Positions 1-11,403 of a stretch of 64,000 nucleotides of DNA are shown here, piece by piece. Within the stretch, counting starts at the first letter, position 1. Each line of letters starts with the position of its first letter. The notes beneath the pieces were generated by a model, which did not search any database, had not been told where the DNA came from, and was given only the letters and a program-made list of their open reading frames with translations. Source of the stretch: Dromaius novaehollandiae (taxonomy: Eukaryota > Chordata > Aves > Casuariiformes > Dromaiidae); the NCBI RefSeq assembly GCF_036370855.1, contig NC_088099.1, positions 26,007,501 to 26,071,500 of the forward strand, in the 5' to 3' direction. A program made the translations under genes and the position numbers.

Positions 1-589
1 ACATCTTACTGCATTAATTTAATGGTGTGTACATTTGCTTGACTTGATCTCACATAATCCATCAAAATCTTCATGAACAGAAAAGGTTGAATTAGCCTTA
101 CTAATAGAAATTCCACTCCGACTGTTGTTTCCCGGATGAATCACCCACTTCACTGCTGAGGAGTTCATATTCCTTTGTTTTACAAGGCACTGGGTGAAAT
201 TGCCCTTCCTGGGAAAGTAAAGGTTTAAAAACAGTGAGCATTCAGTCAGGAGCTGTGCTTGATGTTTGCTTTTGGTTTGGTGTTTATATCACACCTCCTG
301 CTTTATTACAGGAAGCAGGAAAGAGTGTGTGTGTGTGGGGGGGGGGAGTGGGGAGAATGAGGGAACAGTTAAAAGGGTGTGAAGCTCATCATCATTTAAG
401 CACACCTTGTTTAGGGAGAGACTGTTTATTTGTCTTCAGTTTTTCAAAAGGAAAAGATAAAACTCAGAAATACATCTTTCAAAGGTGGCCCTAAGCTCAA
501 AGCCAGATTTGAGCATTCCCAAGCTGTGAGACACTAAGTGAATGTTTCTTGCCATAAGGACAGGTAAACACAGGAGCAGGATTGCTGGG
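1..589. other. Unannotated AT-rich DNA with a small GT/G tract
   Basis: I see no gene or recognisable repeat here. The only low-complexity feature is a short GT run followed directly by about ten G (325-346). The 86-codon frame over this tract (234-494) has no exon-like borders and is read as chance. Confidence 0.6.
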
Positions 590-725
590 AGAGACTGCAG
601 GATAAATCAAGCCTGTAAAGAGCTGCTTTGACAAACATCTGTCAGGAAGGGCTTAGCATCACCAGTCTTGCTTTGGAGCAGAGAGCTGGATCAGATCACC
701 TCTCCCAGCCCCTTCTGTGCTAGCA
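590..725 (+). mobile_element. CR1-type LINE, 3' terminal fragment
   Basis: The stretch follows the known 3' end of sauropsid CR1 elements in order: a segment like 'gacaaacatctgtcagg' (about 633-649), then a 'tagtcctgcctt..gcag'-like piece, then 'ctggatcagatcacctc' (about 687-703), the counterpart of the conserved 'ggactagatgacctc' near the CR1 terminus. The copy is 5'-truncated, which is normal for CR1, and has lost the terminal short repeats. It carries no coding capacity. Orientation is plus. Substitutions at many positions indicate an old insertion. Identification is by remembered consensus, so exact edges are uncertain by tens of bases. Confidence 0.75.
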
Positions 726-1989
726 CGACTCCAGAGATCATACCTCTGCTTGCAATTAGGAGAATTCAATTAGTATTGTCTCCTAAATTCCCATGGCCAC
801 GTTCATATTCCTCACTTTATCCCTAGCCTTAAACTGCCTGTTGTGGTTGACTGGCTGCCATTGATGTATTTCATGGCAGAAAAAACTCTGTTTTGGTGGT
901 GAAGAAAGTAATTCCTGCCAACACTGAGTGTTTATCACAAGGTAATGAAAGCCAGTAAACACATCCCAAGGCTCCAGTTGCTATCAGTGAGGATTTTTCA
1001 GTGTGAGATGAGAGGCTTCAGGGAGCCTTCCTGATAACGGGAAGGTTAATGCTGGGGCATTGCCTAACCCTGGGCAGCCTCAGCAGCCGAGCAAGTGTGT
1101 CACGTCCCAGCAGGACACCTGGCCATAGGATGCTGCCTTTCCCCCAGCAGAGGAGGGAACAACTACTTGAGCAGGAAATGCTACCAGAAGTGTCAAATGC
1201 TCAGTACTGGCACTCACACACTCAAACTTTAAGAAATACTTGAATCATGCTAACTTACATAAGTAAGGGTCTAAGAAATGGAGCTCAGGTCTGATTGGAA
1301 GTCACAGCACTTCTGAAGGAGAAAGTCTACATGAGAATTTAGTGTGGGGTTAAATAATACACTGTCAGTTTTTGGTTTTTTTTTTTCCTGAAGTTAACTG
1401 AATTTAATTTCCCTGAGTATATCTATGGAGACATGCCCTTTCAGGTCTCAGCCCAGGAGTCAGGGAGAGAAAAGTGGCTTTAAGACTCTTTCCTGTTCTG
1501 GGTCTGGAAAAATTCCCAGTATCCCTGTAGATCAATGTGATTTGCGTTATCCCTCCTGGATTACCTTTTGGGCTCCTTAGCACCTCTGCACACTGCTGTA
1601 CCCAAATGCTAGCACACTGGGAAGTCACTGCCCATTGCCAGTGCCAGAGCAGGGCAAGAGATCTTCTGGGGCCAGCGCATGGCTGTTCCTGCGGGACCTG
1701 CCCAGGGCGTCCTGCCTGTGCTACAGTCAAGGTTTTTCAAGCCTTTTTACATTTCTCCAGCCCTCTTCCCAGCAGAAAACGACTAGAGAAGGGGTGAGAA
1801 TCTCACCCCTGGATTTTATCCCCAGCTGTGCCTTTGACCTGCCAGGTGAGAAAAGAGGCCCCGACCAGAGGGCTCAGCCTTGGCCCATCTGCCATTTAAA
1901 CTAAAATGATACAGATGGTTTTTAAAGCATAATCGGGTGGCAATATTAATCTCCAATTATCAGACCACTCTATTCAGGCCCTTGTTTCC
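726..1989. other. Unannotated DNA
   Basis: No gene or repeat recognised. There is a T-rich run near 1371-1386. Several overlapping frames of 60-110 codons on both strands (1404-1904) have no exon-like boundaries or familiar motifs. The end (about 1900-1970) is rich in TAAT-type motifs and runs into the CpG-rich patch that follows. Confidence 0.5.
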
Positions 1990-2152
1990 CCCTGCTCGCC
2001 GCAGGCGCTTCCCATCGCTGCCTGTTTCCGCTGGCATCTTTTGTGCGCCCTGTCCAGTGGGAGAGCTGCCGGGCAAGCGCCATCCCCCGCATGGAGCCAG
2101 CACAATGGGGCTCCCGCCCCGCCAGGCCGCCACGACCTACTGTAATGCAAAT
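1990..2152. promoter_or_regulatory. Small CpG-rich patch with octamer motif
   Basis: About thirteen CpG dinucleotides fall within roughly 145 bases (by hand count), far above the surrounding DNA, where CpG is rare. The patch ends in a perfect POU/octamer site ATGCAAAT at 2145-2152, and TAAT-type homeodomain cores flank it on the left (1930-1970). It directly precedes a strong pyrimidine tract and splice acceptor. This could be a promoter, an enhancer or a CpG-preserved conserved element; the sequence alone does not decide. It is shorter than a formal CpG island. Confidence 0.35.
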
Positions 2153-2193
2153 CATATTTTTCCTCCCCTCTCCCTCTTGCCTTTTGTTAACAG

Positions 2194-2281
2194 GGAGGCT
2201 GATGATGACACTGCATGGCACAGACAGTCCCTCTTAGAAATAAAGCAGCTGTGTAGACTGTTGCTCAGAAAGGAAGAGTAA
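2194..2281 (+). CDS. Candidate terminal coding exon (unverified)
   Basis: An unusually strong acceptor precedes this segment: a pyrimidine tract of about 30 bases (2160-2186) ending in 'gttaacag'. The acceptor AG is at 2192-2193. Reading from the first G as the last base of a split codon, the frame stays open for 28 codons and closes with TAA at 2279-2281. The peptide is hydrophilic and helix-prone, rich in E, K, L and R, starting EADDDTAWHRQ and ending RLLLRKEE. I do not recognise the protein. An AATAAA hexamer lies inside the segment (2239-2244), but no downstream end signal is obvious. It could equally be a chance ORF behind a pyrimidine tract. Confidence 0.25.
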
Positions 2282-4324
2282 TTCACCCACACAAATGTAG
2301 AGTGCGAGTTGAAAGAGAAGGAAAACAGCAAACTTTCAGTGGTTTGGTTTATTTTGCTGTTCAAAACTGTGAACTTCTGTCTCACTGTGCCAGATTCCCC
2401 GCAGCCTGCATTCCAGCATGAGTTCCACACCTAATTGCATGTGATCTTTGAAGGACTACATCTTTCCTGTTTCTGGGAAGCTATCTTATTAACAGTGTAC
2501 TTTTCATGGCTGAAATCTACTCTTTCCTTCCTTTCCTGTTGTTTTTTCACTATCCCTATCTACGTCTTGCATGGCTTTCATGTTTTGCTTGGTCTTCCCC
2601 AGGAAACAACCCATTTGTTTTCTGTGAAAGTGCTGCCCGAGGAAAAAGAGCAGGACTTCTGCTCCTTTTGTTGTGTTTTAGCTGGACTATTCATCGTGAC
2701 CGAACAAAAGTTGGCCTTTTTTGAGCAGACTGATTTTTCATGTGTGACAACCTTTTTAATACTTGGCTATTGTGTTTCTCAATATAATTTTAAAGCCATT
2801 TAGGGTAGCTTTGCTAGCTGTTTTTCAGAAAAAAATATTCAGGGCAGAGAGGAAGAGATTATATTTCCTAATCACATTTTTTCAATCTTCATCACATGCT
2901 GTGATTTTTCTTATTCAAAATTCTAAAGAATTTTAACTATTTAGACATTGTTCAATATATCCCATGGACAGCTAATAGAATAGAATGAAATCACTACAAA
3001 AAACAAATTCAACACAAATTGAATCAGATCATATTTCTGTGAAATATTTTTCTCAGCCACACCTGATTATCGTAGGCCCAAAGACTATTTCCTGAATAGA
3101 TATTCTTCCATCTTTTTAGAATAAATAAATGAAATGAAATTAGCTCGGTGTCTTCTGTATTAGTCATATTTTACTAGTCTAACTAGTTAGACTGAGGTTT
3201 AAAGTGCTTAGAGTAAATTACTCAGATTAAATTACTACTTAGTAGAATATCTGGGGTAGTGACTGTTTGTCTGTTCTGGGTTTGCACAGCATGACGAGGT
3301 CTTACAGCGTGTTTTGGGAACGTGAAGTCTAGCGTGAGCCATCAGTTCTGTGTGACAGCTCTGCTCTACCACAGCATTGCTGGTTTAAGTCCTACCATGG
3401 CACCTCCTTGGTTATGTGGAAGGCAGCCGTATTTGGGCAGTAAGCAGGTGCTTCAGGAGTGGGTCTGAGGTTGCTTTGATATTCATCTGACTTACTTTTT
3501 GTTACTGATCTCCGAAGAAGCCATCATCTGCTGCGAGCGCAACCCTCATCCTACTCTGCCTGTCCACTTAAGAAAATTTCTTTCCATGAGTAGGAAGATT
3601 CATGTGAGAGTTTCTCTGAAGTGGGAACTAGAGCAGCCCTTCAGCAGGGCCCTCAGTCATCTCTCTAGACCCCACACAGTATGAAGATTTCAGAGCATGT
3701 TCAAGCCTTTTTCTACACTCCCTGCAATGTCTTATTTTTGACCTTTCTCCTGAGAGAAGGGTCCAGTTGCAGCTCATTCGGTCTCCTGAGACTCCCACTA
3801 AGGGGAAGAATAGCAGCTTTCAACAGCAGCTTTACTGATCTGCATAGAAAATTCAGGCTTCTTTTTTTGCTGACCCTACCAGCTTGCTACATACAGCTGT
3901 AAAACTTTATGCTAGTAATCCAGAAAGGCAGCTGGAATTATCAGTTGTAGGCTGTCAAATGTCATGTTCATACCACATTGGATTAAATGATAATAGCAGA
4001 ATAAATCTTTTAATAAGTTATTTAAAACATATTGAAATAGAAACTTTTGTGAAACAAATGCATAGGTATTTTACAGCATCAGAGCAAAAGCAGATACTGA
4101 ATTTTGAAGCCAAGTTTTTTAGAAAAGGTCATTATTGCTAGTTCAACAGATCTGTCCTGGTAGTATTGCACAAAACTCGTGATCTCAGACCCCAGTGAAA
4201 GACCCCTAGGCCGTTCGCTCTGAAATAGATTACTGAGGAGCTGCTGCTTCAGGATGCCCCTGCTGTGGGGCCTCTCTCACTTCTCCTTCTTTTGCTGCTT
4301 AGCCCTATCATGTACAACTGTTAC
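2282..4324. other. Unannotated DNA
   Basis: No gene or repeat recognised over about 2 kb. Composition is AT-rich with scattered T runs. Frames of 60-122 codons (for example 2435-2803, plus) lack exon borders and recognisable motifs. The hydrophobic look of the 122-codon frame comes from T-rich codons. Confidence 0.5.
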
Positions 4325-4410
4325 AGGAACACGGACTGAAAAAGATTCTAGATTCATCTGGATTACTGAGTCTAGCCTCCTATAATCACATTCAACTACT
4401 CCATAAATGT
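4325..4410 (-). mobile_element. CR1-type LINE, 3' end in antisense
   Basis: On the plus strand the run 'gattactgagtctagcctcc' (about 4360-4379) followed by a 'tataa.cac' piece mirrors the antisense 3' end of sauropsid CR1 copies ('gatcatctagtctgacctcctgtataac'). This places the element on the minus strand. Only the terminal part is recognisable; the sequence to the right (to about 4470) may be more of the same 3' UTR but is too diverged for me to call. No coding capacity. Confidence 0.5.
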
Positions 4411-6060
4411 TCAGCCACAAAACACTTGCCACTCCCTAAAGCAAATTACAAATCTGTGGCAACAGAGCCAAACACATTGTTATATATTGCAGAGACAGCT
4501 GGGGAGATCAAGTGTTTCACTGCTGTTTTCAGCTTTCATTGGCAGGTTTGCCGTTAATTAATCATCAGATGATCCTAAGAGTTACACCATGCTATACTAC
4601 AGAGGAAGGTAACACTTAGTCATCCCCACCAACCTGATTTTTGGGAAAATTCCTTAGCAACCCCAAATGTGGCAAGTATAACTATCTGTGTATACCTTTA
4701 AGGCACCTGAGAGGTTTTAATTTCAATAGATGCACCGAAGTAGCCCATCCAATCTCTAGCTGTGGCCTAACGCTGGTGTTTCAGAAGGAGCCAAAAAGAA
4801 CCCAGAAGTCATGTTTCTGGGGAGAAAGGAAATAAAAATCCTCTAGGTCCCTATAAAGGCTAGGAAAAATCTGAGGCCTGAGATAATCTATAAAGTGGTG
4901 CAAATGAACATGATCGACAAGTCTTGTCTCCTGCTTTTGGGGTGAACCAACAAAAGGACTTACATCACAAGTTTAGATTTCTGATATTAGGATCACACAA
5001 GCATTCATAAAGCTATAAAGTTGCATTTTCAAACTAATTAGATCCTTGCCTCTCCCAGCCAGTTTGTAATTTAGCTCATTCTCTGTTCATCAATTTGAAA
5101 ATATACTCCATAGTCAGTGAGTCTGTTTTGCCTTCTGTTTATTATAATATTAAGCAGAAGCAATTCTGCTAGCAGCAGGAGAGAGAATGAGCGAGGGAGA
5201 GAAAGGAGGCCCTTTCGTTAGGCTTTTCAAAATGTGTCCTGTGCCTGAGTGGCGCTAGGTACCCGCCTGGTTAAATTGTATGGAAATAGACTGTTACCTC
5301 TTTTATTTAGGGATCTGCTTCTATAAGTGTAGACACATTTGTACTGGAGGATCTCAGAGCTGGCTTAGTTGACAGGAGGCAGTCTGTGCTGATGAGCATG
5401 CATCTTAGACAACGCACGACCGTTATCATTCATGCACACAATGAAAACAGTGCGATGCAGTGCTCAGAAGTGTGTGTCCCTGTCTTCGAATGAGAAGATG
5501 CAAGGCAAGCCATTTTCTAGCCTTGATGTGAGTGACCTTCAGCCCTGAATCATGAGAATTTCTTACCCACACACACGTGAGTTGAAAAATAGTCAGATTC
5601 GTTGGCCATGTTCATAAATGCTTTTATTTAAACGGTTCGCTTTTCTTGCCACTGAGCAAATTGCTTGCGCAGCAGGAAGAGATGTACATCCACATAAGCA
5701 GATACATGTATTTCCTCCTTTTGTGGAAGAATGTCCCCTAATACAACTTATGGGTTTGAAAAAAATCAGATTTTTAATGAGCACTAGCCCAATTTAATTA
5801 GGTTGCAGTGTTATAATGTGCCATGCCTTTAGAAAGGTTGTAAAATCTGTTGAGGAATATTTTTTTCATCAGCTTACTATTATGCATAAGACAAAACTAA
5901 ATTTGAGCAGTTTCCTCACTAAACGTTAATAAAAGATGAAAGACTCCAGTGTTTACATAATAACTTACAGCTGTTGAGAAGCTATTTTAGTCAGCACATG
6001 CACTGAGTTTACAGTTACTGTCTCCAAATACCTGTGGTCTAGCCACTTACTTCAGTCTGT
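4411..6060. other. Unannotated DNA, some CNE-like stretches
   Basis: No gene found. The stretch 5020-5200 has an AT-rich, homeodomain-motif-rich texture (TAATTAG, TTTAATT, CAATTTG) often seen in conserved noncoding elements, but conservation cannot be judged from one sequence. A purine-rich GAGA-like run lies at about 5180-5207. Confidence 0.35.
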
Positions 6061-6650
6061 TGGTTATTTGGTTGAAACAACCTCCCCGTGGCTCCTCCCA
6101 GCAGAGAACGTGCAGCACGGATTTACGCCCAGCGCTGGCGAGGCGGCGGGCAGAGGCGACGAGCCGCGCTCCGTCTGTACCGTCGCACCGCCAGGCGCGG
6201 TGGGGCGTCAGCCGTGCTGGTACCACTGTTTGACGGCCATGGGCAGCTCCTCTCGCCGTGGGTCCTTGCGCCTGGGCTTGCATGGAGGTGCTGCTGTGGC
6301 CCTGCTGATCCCCCCACCCTGGCGGGAGCCCAACACGGGCTCGTTTAGGGAAACCAATGCCCACCCATGGGGTCTGAGTACCTCCGCGCTCTGTAGTTTG
6401 CTTTTCCCGTAGCTTTGCCCCCAGGCTCAGGGTGCAGGTGGAGGGCAGTGGGGAGGGCTGGTGGCACGGCGCTTGGGCTGCCTGGAAGGCAGAGGCCGGG
6501 GGGTACCATCTGCACCCCCCTTTGCTGGACGAGGGACGTGCATCCCGAATGCATGTCTGGCTGTTCCCACGTCGGACCACGCGTCTGACTCCGGAGCTCA
6601 CCCCTCCAGCACAGAGGGGAGCAGGACAAGGAGAGGTGGCACCTCAATAG
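6061..6650. promoter_or_regulatory. Orphan CpG island
   Basis: From about 6100 to 6600 the DNA becomes strongly GC-rich. By hand I count close to 40 CpG in about 500 bases, with about 18 in 6121-6240 alone; the estimated observed/expected ratio is well above 0.6. Both flanks are AT-rich with almost no CpG. This meets the usual description of a vertebrate CpG island, which normally marks a promoter kept unmethylated in the germ line. No gene is recognisable on either side within several kb, so the island may drive an unannotated noncoding RNA, act as an orphan island, or be the edge of a distant first exon. The long open frames on both strands here (up to 184 codons, minus, 6047-6601) are expected from the scarcity of AT-rich stop codons and show no domain. 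Direction of transcription cannot be told. Confidence 0.6.
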
Positions 6651-8579
6651 AGGGAGGTAAAAGATTTAAAAAATATCTAACCTATTAACTTCTTTGTGGG
6701 CCACACATAATCCTTATTTCCCAATTTTTTCCACCTGCTGACTTTGGGGAGATTGTAGATCCTGAAATGAGTGCAACCTGGCACTGGATGTTTGGTTATC
6801 TAATTACAATTTTTTGGACAGAAAAACATTTTCATTCTGTTTGATCGCTGCCTCTAAAATTGCTTTAGGTCTTTAATATCTAAGTTAGTCTAGTTCCTGA
6901 GATGAAATAAATATTTATCAAATCTCCCTAACAAGCCCCATAGATTAATTTATATGCTTATTGCTCCCAATTATTATTTTTTCTGATTTTGTTTTGAGGA
7001 CATTCACTATTCATTCAGTCTAGGATTTCACTAAGACTTTTTTGATCCCATTCTTTTAATGAACACTGGAATCAGTCTATGAAACCATGATAGAAGGTAA
7101 ATCCCTTTTAAACAAAAAAATGATATAGCTGAGTTATCTGCTGCCTTTGCTCGGGTTAGTAGGGTTGTTATGCTTTTGTATATGAATTGCTTTGGGATAA
7201 TAATGTTTTCTACTTGCTTATACATTTTTCATCAGACAAATCAGGCAAAAAAGGTTGTATCATACAGATCTGTTACTGTAGCTGCTTTCCTGTCCTGTAG
7301 CTGCGAGGGAGAGATGAGATACATTTTCATACTTCGAGAAAAAGGGTCAGAGTTAGAGGGAGAAAACAGTATGAAAGTGCAAAGCCTTGGATATAAGTAG
7401 CTAGCCCCTAGAGCAGGTGCTAACAAGACCTTCTTGACAACCACTGAGTTTTCTGTGTAGCAGAGGAAAAGTTACAGTTGAAAGAAAAGAAACAGGCAAG
7501 AAATAGCATTGTACTGTATCCGACTAGGATTATAGTAGCTGAATGAGTCATTGTTATAAAATATGGGTAGTAGAGTGTCCTTTCATGTCTCTCAACACAG
7601 ATTGAATACAGTCCTGACCGAGATGACAAAATTCATTTTGATTGAATAGTTGTCCATATTTTTAAATGAAATGCATGTGGGGCTATTAGCTCAGTTCCCC
7701 ATTGAAGGCGGCTGCACCACAGCCCTGCCATATGTTTGGCAGCGTTTGAAGCACCTGGCATCCTTGAGAACAGAGATTCACATTTGAATGGGGATAAATA
7801 TTAAACCATCTCACAATTTTCTCTTCCAACTCCAGGCTAGTTATTTTTTATATTAAAAATACATAATAGAATATAGAAGGTTAAGCAAAAATATATATTA
7901 AAAAAGTGTTTTATAAAAACAGAAAGCTAGAAGAGGACATTGTTGGCAGCGATCCAGGGCTCCTCCTGTGTCTGCGGAGGACGGTATGGGCAGAGATGCA
8001 AAGTTCTTTGTCTGAAACAGACACTAGGCTTTAGGATCTGAAAAATACAAATAATAAATTGTCCTATTATTACTGATTTACCACATTATTATTAAAGCTA
8101 ATATGCAGCTTCTCAGTCTGGAGCAATCACTCCAACAAGTCACATCTCTCTCAGATTTACTCTCCTTAATAGCATTAACAAACAGGTATGCTTAGCTGCA
8201 TGCTGGGAAGGTCAGTTATGTTCTTTGTTTGAAAAATAGGCAAGCTTCTTACACTTTTCTATTGAATAAGGTTTAAATCTTTAGTGACCCGTGAGTCTGG
8301 ATTTCAACAAGATAGGAATATTGCATGTCCATGAAGCAGATGACACTTCCTCTGCTTCTCCTAGGCCAAATTTTTTAAAGTGTTAGCAAGGACTTACAGC
8401 CTGTTTTGTGGCTAAAGAAAGAGCTAATGACATGATTACACAAGGCACTGTTAGAGCAGTTTTAGTTACATCCACCTCTGAAAGGTGAATTCAGGCTGGA
8501 ACAGGTGAAAGCAAGGACTAGGACAATAACCAGGGGATGGAAAACCCATCACATGACAGAAGTTAAAAGGAATTTGCTA
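6651..8579. other. Unannotated AT-rich DNA
   Basis: No gene. 7845-7920 is very AT-rich (TATATA, TTAAAA runs). The segment 8080-8200 has CNE-like texture but no decisive motif. Short frames are not exon-like. Confidence 0.5.
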
Positions 8580-8880
8580 GTTTTATGTAGTGAAAGAAAG
8601 TCTTAGAGAAGATACAGTTGATTTCTATAAGCATGTCTCCAGAAGGGAAGAGTCCTTTCTTCTGAAAGGTAATACATGCACAAGGGCAAGTAGATATAAA
8701 ATGGATGTGAATACCTTCATGTTGGAAAATACAAAAAAAGGACTAACAATGAAAGGAGTGGGAGTCTGAGACTGACTTCCTAAGAAGTTACTGGGGTCTA
8801 GAATTTCAATTTTAAGCTATATCTGTATCACTGTATCCATAAAGTGTGATGACATGATTGTCAACAGTAGCCCTTGATGA
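8580..8880 (+). mobile_element. CR1-type LINE, end of ORF2 and 3' UTR remnant
   Basis: The order of short matches follows a common sauropsid CR1 family: 'ttagagaagatacagttgat' (about 8602-8621, the 'gaggagatatgattgctctc' block at the end of ORF2), then 'ctataagcatgtctccagaa', then 'agatataaaatggatgtgaa' (about 8692-8711), then 'gtatccataaagtgtgatga', which mirrors the 3' UTR block with 'ataagtttatggagg'. Reading frame is destroyed by substitutions and small indels. It is an old, inactive copy. The right end is altered by a 22-bp tandem duplication (8859-8902). Confidence 0.65.
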
Positions 8881-8902
8881 TGTCAACAAATGCCCTTGAT
8901 GA
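8859..8902. repeat. 22-bp tandem duplication
   Basis: Two adjacent 22-base units (8859-8880 and 8881-8902), each starting tgtcaaca and ending gcccttgatga, differ at three positions. It lies at the right edge of the CR1 remnant and is probably a local slippage or repair duplication. Confidence 0.85.
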
Positions 8903-10831
8903 GAAAAAAACCCCAAAACACTTTTCTAATGATTTTACCAATGTTTCTAACACCAAAAATGCCATCTAAAATAGATAGTTGAGGAGTACTGATGATTTCA
9001 AAACACAGTTTCTAGCTATTGCAACTATTGCAACGTTACTTCTTTTCCTTTGGGTACAGTGTAAGGGTGGAAACGAGTCCAATGTTCATGTTCTTTACTT
9101 GTTCTAAAGATCATTTTATCACTTACATCATTCTTCTACTTCAAGTTAGTTTTATAAACATCTTGGTGGCTGTACTCCATCTAAGCAATGCATGTGCTTC
9201 TTCCAAGATGCCTCTCTGCCATTCCAGCACCCCACATTTTAAAGAAATTCTAAGCAGTGTATAATAACTGTTTGCACAACACAGTGTTTTCTTCAATATT
9301 TTATTAGCCAAAGTGAATGACCGACTCTGTAAGAAGATGGTTGCTGTTATTTTTAGAGACCATTATTATGAGCACGCCACTTCTTTTTTACAGTATTCTT
9401 CCCTGGTCGTCTATGTCCTATACAATATTGAGGTATGAATGAGCAAAAATGCAGCCAATTTTTCTACCATTTTTTTCATTAAAATAGGCAAAATATAATA
9501 ATCTCAAGGGCAAATCTGCTAAAACCAAGGAGTTCTAGATCATCACAACTGTGCTGAACTTTTTTGGCCTAGCTGTGACCTGATGGACACTATCTTGGGA
9601 AGACAAGTATTGCTCACCATGTCTCTCACTTGAGAGCCTGCAGGAAGTCTGAAAAAGCAAGGTCAGAAAAACATTAGGGTAACTGCACACTCCTTTACTT
9701 CTAGCAAGCCCTATTGGCACTCCATAAAAATGAACACAAAACAGGGATATGGATATGTCATACAAATACACCTGTATGTATTAACACATTTCATTCATAA
9801 GAATAAATGAGCCAGGAATCTCAATCTCCATTCAATTACCCTGCTCACTGCAATAAAAAGGCTATTCCACTAACAGAGGCCAAGGAAGGTCATTTTCTGC
9901 ATTACTTAAGAAAAATTTCCACAAAGATATATGGGATATACGACATTTTACTAGCTTCCAAAGTGTTTAAAAAATAAAATGAAATAGCCTTTTCTCCCTT
10001 ATATATTATTTTGTTTTATGTTTAGAAATTGCAACAACTGCAGCCTTGGTTTGTTATTTGATTGTCCTTATAGCACCAAAGAAGAAATACGTCATTTGAA
10101 AACAAACCAAAATAAAAACAGCGTAAAGGAGGAATGGCTGAGGCCAGTAGATCTGTAATGAGGGCTACTGTCCGTGTTGAGGTTACAGGAAAACACATGC
10201 ATGCCACGCTGTCCCATCACCTCTGCTTACGCTCCAAGCTTTTGGGGTCTGGGCACTGAATTTGTTGTATACTCCACAATCTCACCCAGATGGAACAATC
10301 ATCGTATCATATTATATCATACATGCAAATCAGATCATGGATGACCACTCCGTAGCTGCACTATGAGCTTTATCTTTACATTGTGATACAGGTATAGCTT
10401 CATACTACAATAAATTAATAATACATTTAATTGAACTTTTTCACCATGATTTTTTTTGAATAGGTAGCTTGAAAGGAATTAGAGGAGGTTTTAAGAAATA
10501 TTTGTATGTTCTTGATGTACTTTACGGGTTTCTTTAAGTGTTTCTGCTTATTTTCCTTTAAAAGACAAGGTAGAGAAGTGCTTCATTGTTTTGACTCATG
10601 CTTTTTGGTTTATAAAAGAAAATTCTGATAAAGGCTGTAAACTGCTCCAGTAACTATAAGTAAGGTCTCAGATACCATCACTGGGTCAAGTATTTGTGAT
10701 GCCTTCTTCCCGAACTGTCTTGCTGTTTATCTCTGGCGGCAGCAATTCTACTTGTTGTGTTATAGTTAAATTGTTATATGGGCATATTGGTACTGTTACA
10801 TGGGCATGGTGACCTTTTGGAAGGAGATCAC
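8903..10831. other. Unannotated AT-rich DNA
   Basis: No gene or identifiable repeat in about 1.9 kb. Frames of 60-81 codons on either strand have no splice-site context or motif I recognise. Confidence 0.5.
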
Positions 10832-10869
10832 TTGGATTGGATTGGATTGGATTGGATTGGATTGGATTG
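10832..10869. repeat. Pentanucleotide microsatellite (ATTGG)n
   Basis: About seven and a half uninterrupted copies of the 5-base unit TTGGA/ATTGG. It creates the repetitive WIGLD-type peptide in the plus-frame ORF 10800-11231, which is therefore not a gene. Pure arrays of this length are usually polymorphic. Confidence 0.95.
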
Positions 10870-11253
10870 TAAAAAGCAAACAAATGCATTTTTATTTTCA
10901 ATTTAAGAGGCACGGCAAATTAGAGGAGTTTGAAGTTTGGTTGCAGGAAATTGTTATAACCTGTATGTTTATAGTTCATCAGTCCAACTGTGACATGTCT
11001 AGTAGGTGGAATTTGTTTTTAATATACTTATATTTATATACATTATTTATATGTACTTTTATATACATATGTGCCTATCTATACACATGCATGCATAGCT
11101 GTATATTACATAGATGTGTATTCAATGTTAATAATATAGCAATAGAAAACTCATCATTAGGAGGCCACAGAGGGTTGGATTCACCTCACCTGTATTTACT
11201 CATCAAAAAGATGTCATCTAATCTAAGCTAGTCATGCACGTTGCTTCTGAAGT
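10870..11253. other. AT-rich low-complexity DNA
   Basis: TATA/TGTA-rich low-complexity sequence at about 11010-11120. No gene seen. Confidence 0.6.
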
Positions 11254-11337
11254 CAATGGAGAGAGACAGTCAATTCAAGAGGGCGATTCATCATACATAT
11301 GTATTTTAGAATGAGTGATACCTGTCTCTCTCCATTG
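11254..11337. repeat. Inverted repeat, 16-bp perfect arms
   Basis: The left arm caatggagagagacag (11254-11269) and right arm ctgtctctctccattg (11322-11337) are exact reverse complements around a 52-base spacer that itself contains a short palindrome (acatatgt). The left arm overlaps 'gaagtcaatgga', a fossil motif frequent in sauropsid DNA. It may be a remnant of a palindromic transposon end or simply a long-loop hairpin. The large loop makes a typical microRNA precursor unlikely. Confidence 0.85.
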
Positions 11338-11370
11338 CTTGCAGAGAAAGGCTAGATGACTAATTGAAAG

Positions 11371-11403
11371 AAGGCACCTAACTTTCAGAAATCTGAAGTT
11401 AGG
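11371..11403. repeat. Fossil sauropsid repeat motif
   Basis: The string 'aaggcacctaactttcagaa' matches the recurrent 'taggcacctaactttcaaaa' motif that I recall from ancient, unclassified sauropsid repeats. It sits 34 bases to the right of the 16-bp inverted repeat, so both may belong to one old element. Confidence 0.4.

Noticed and set aside
6047-6601. 184-codon minus-strand ORF, the longest in the window
   Set aside because: It lies in the CpG island where stop codons are scarce, overlaps comparable frames on the other strand, and has no domain or homologue I recognise.
7678-7760. tRNA-like 'ggggctattagctcag' start
   Set aside because: No proper B box or acceptor stem follows; no cloverleaf can be drawn.
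10800-11231. 143-codon plus ORF
   Set aside because: Runs through the ATTGG microsatellite and T-rich low-complexity DNA; the peptide is an artefact.
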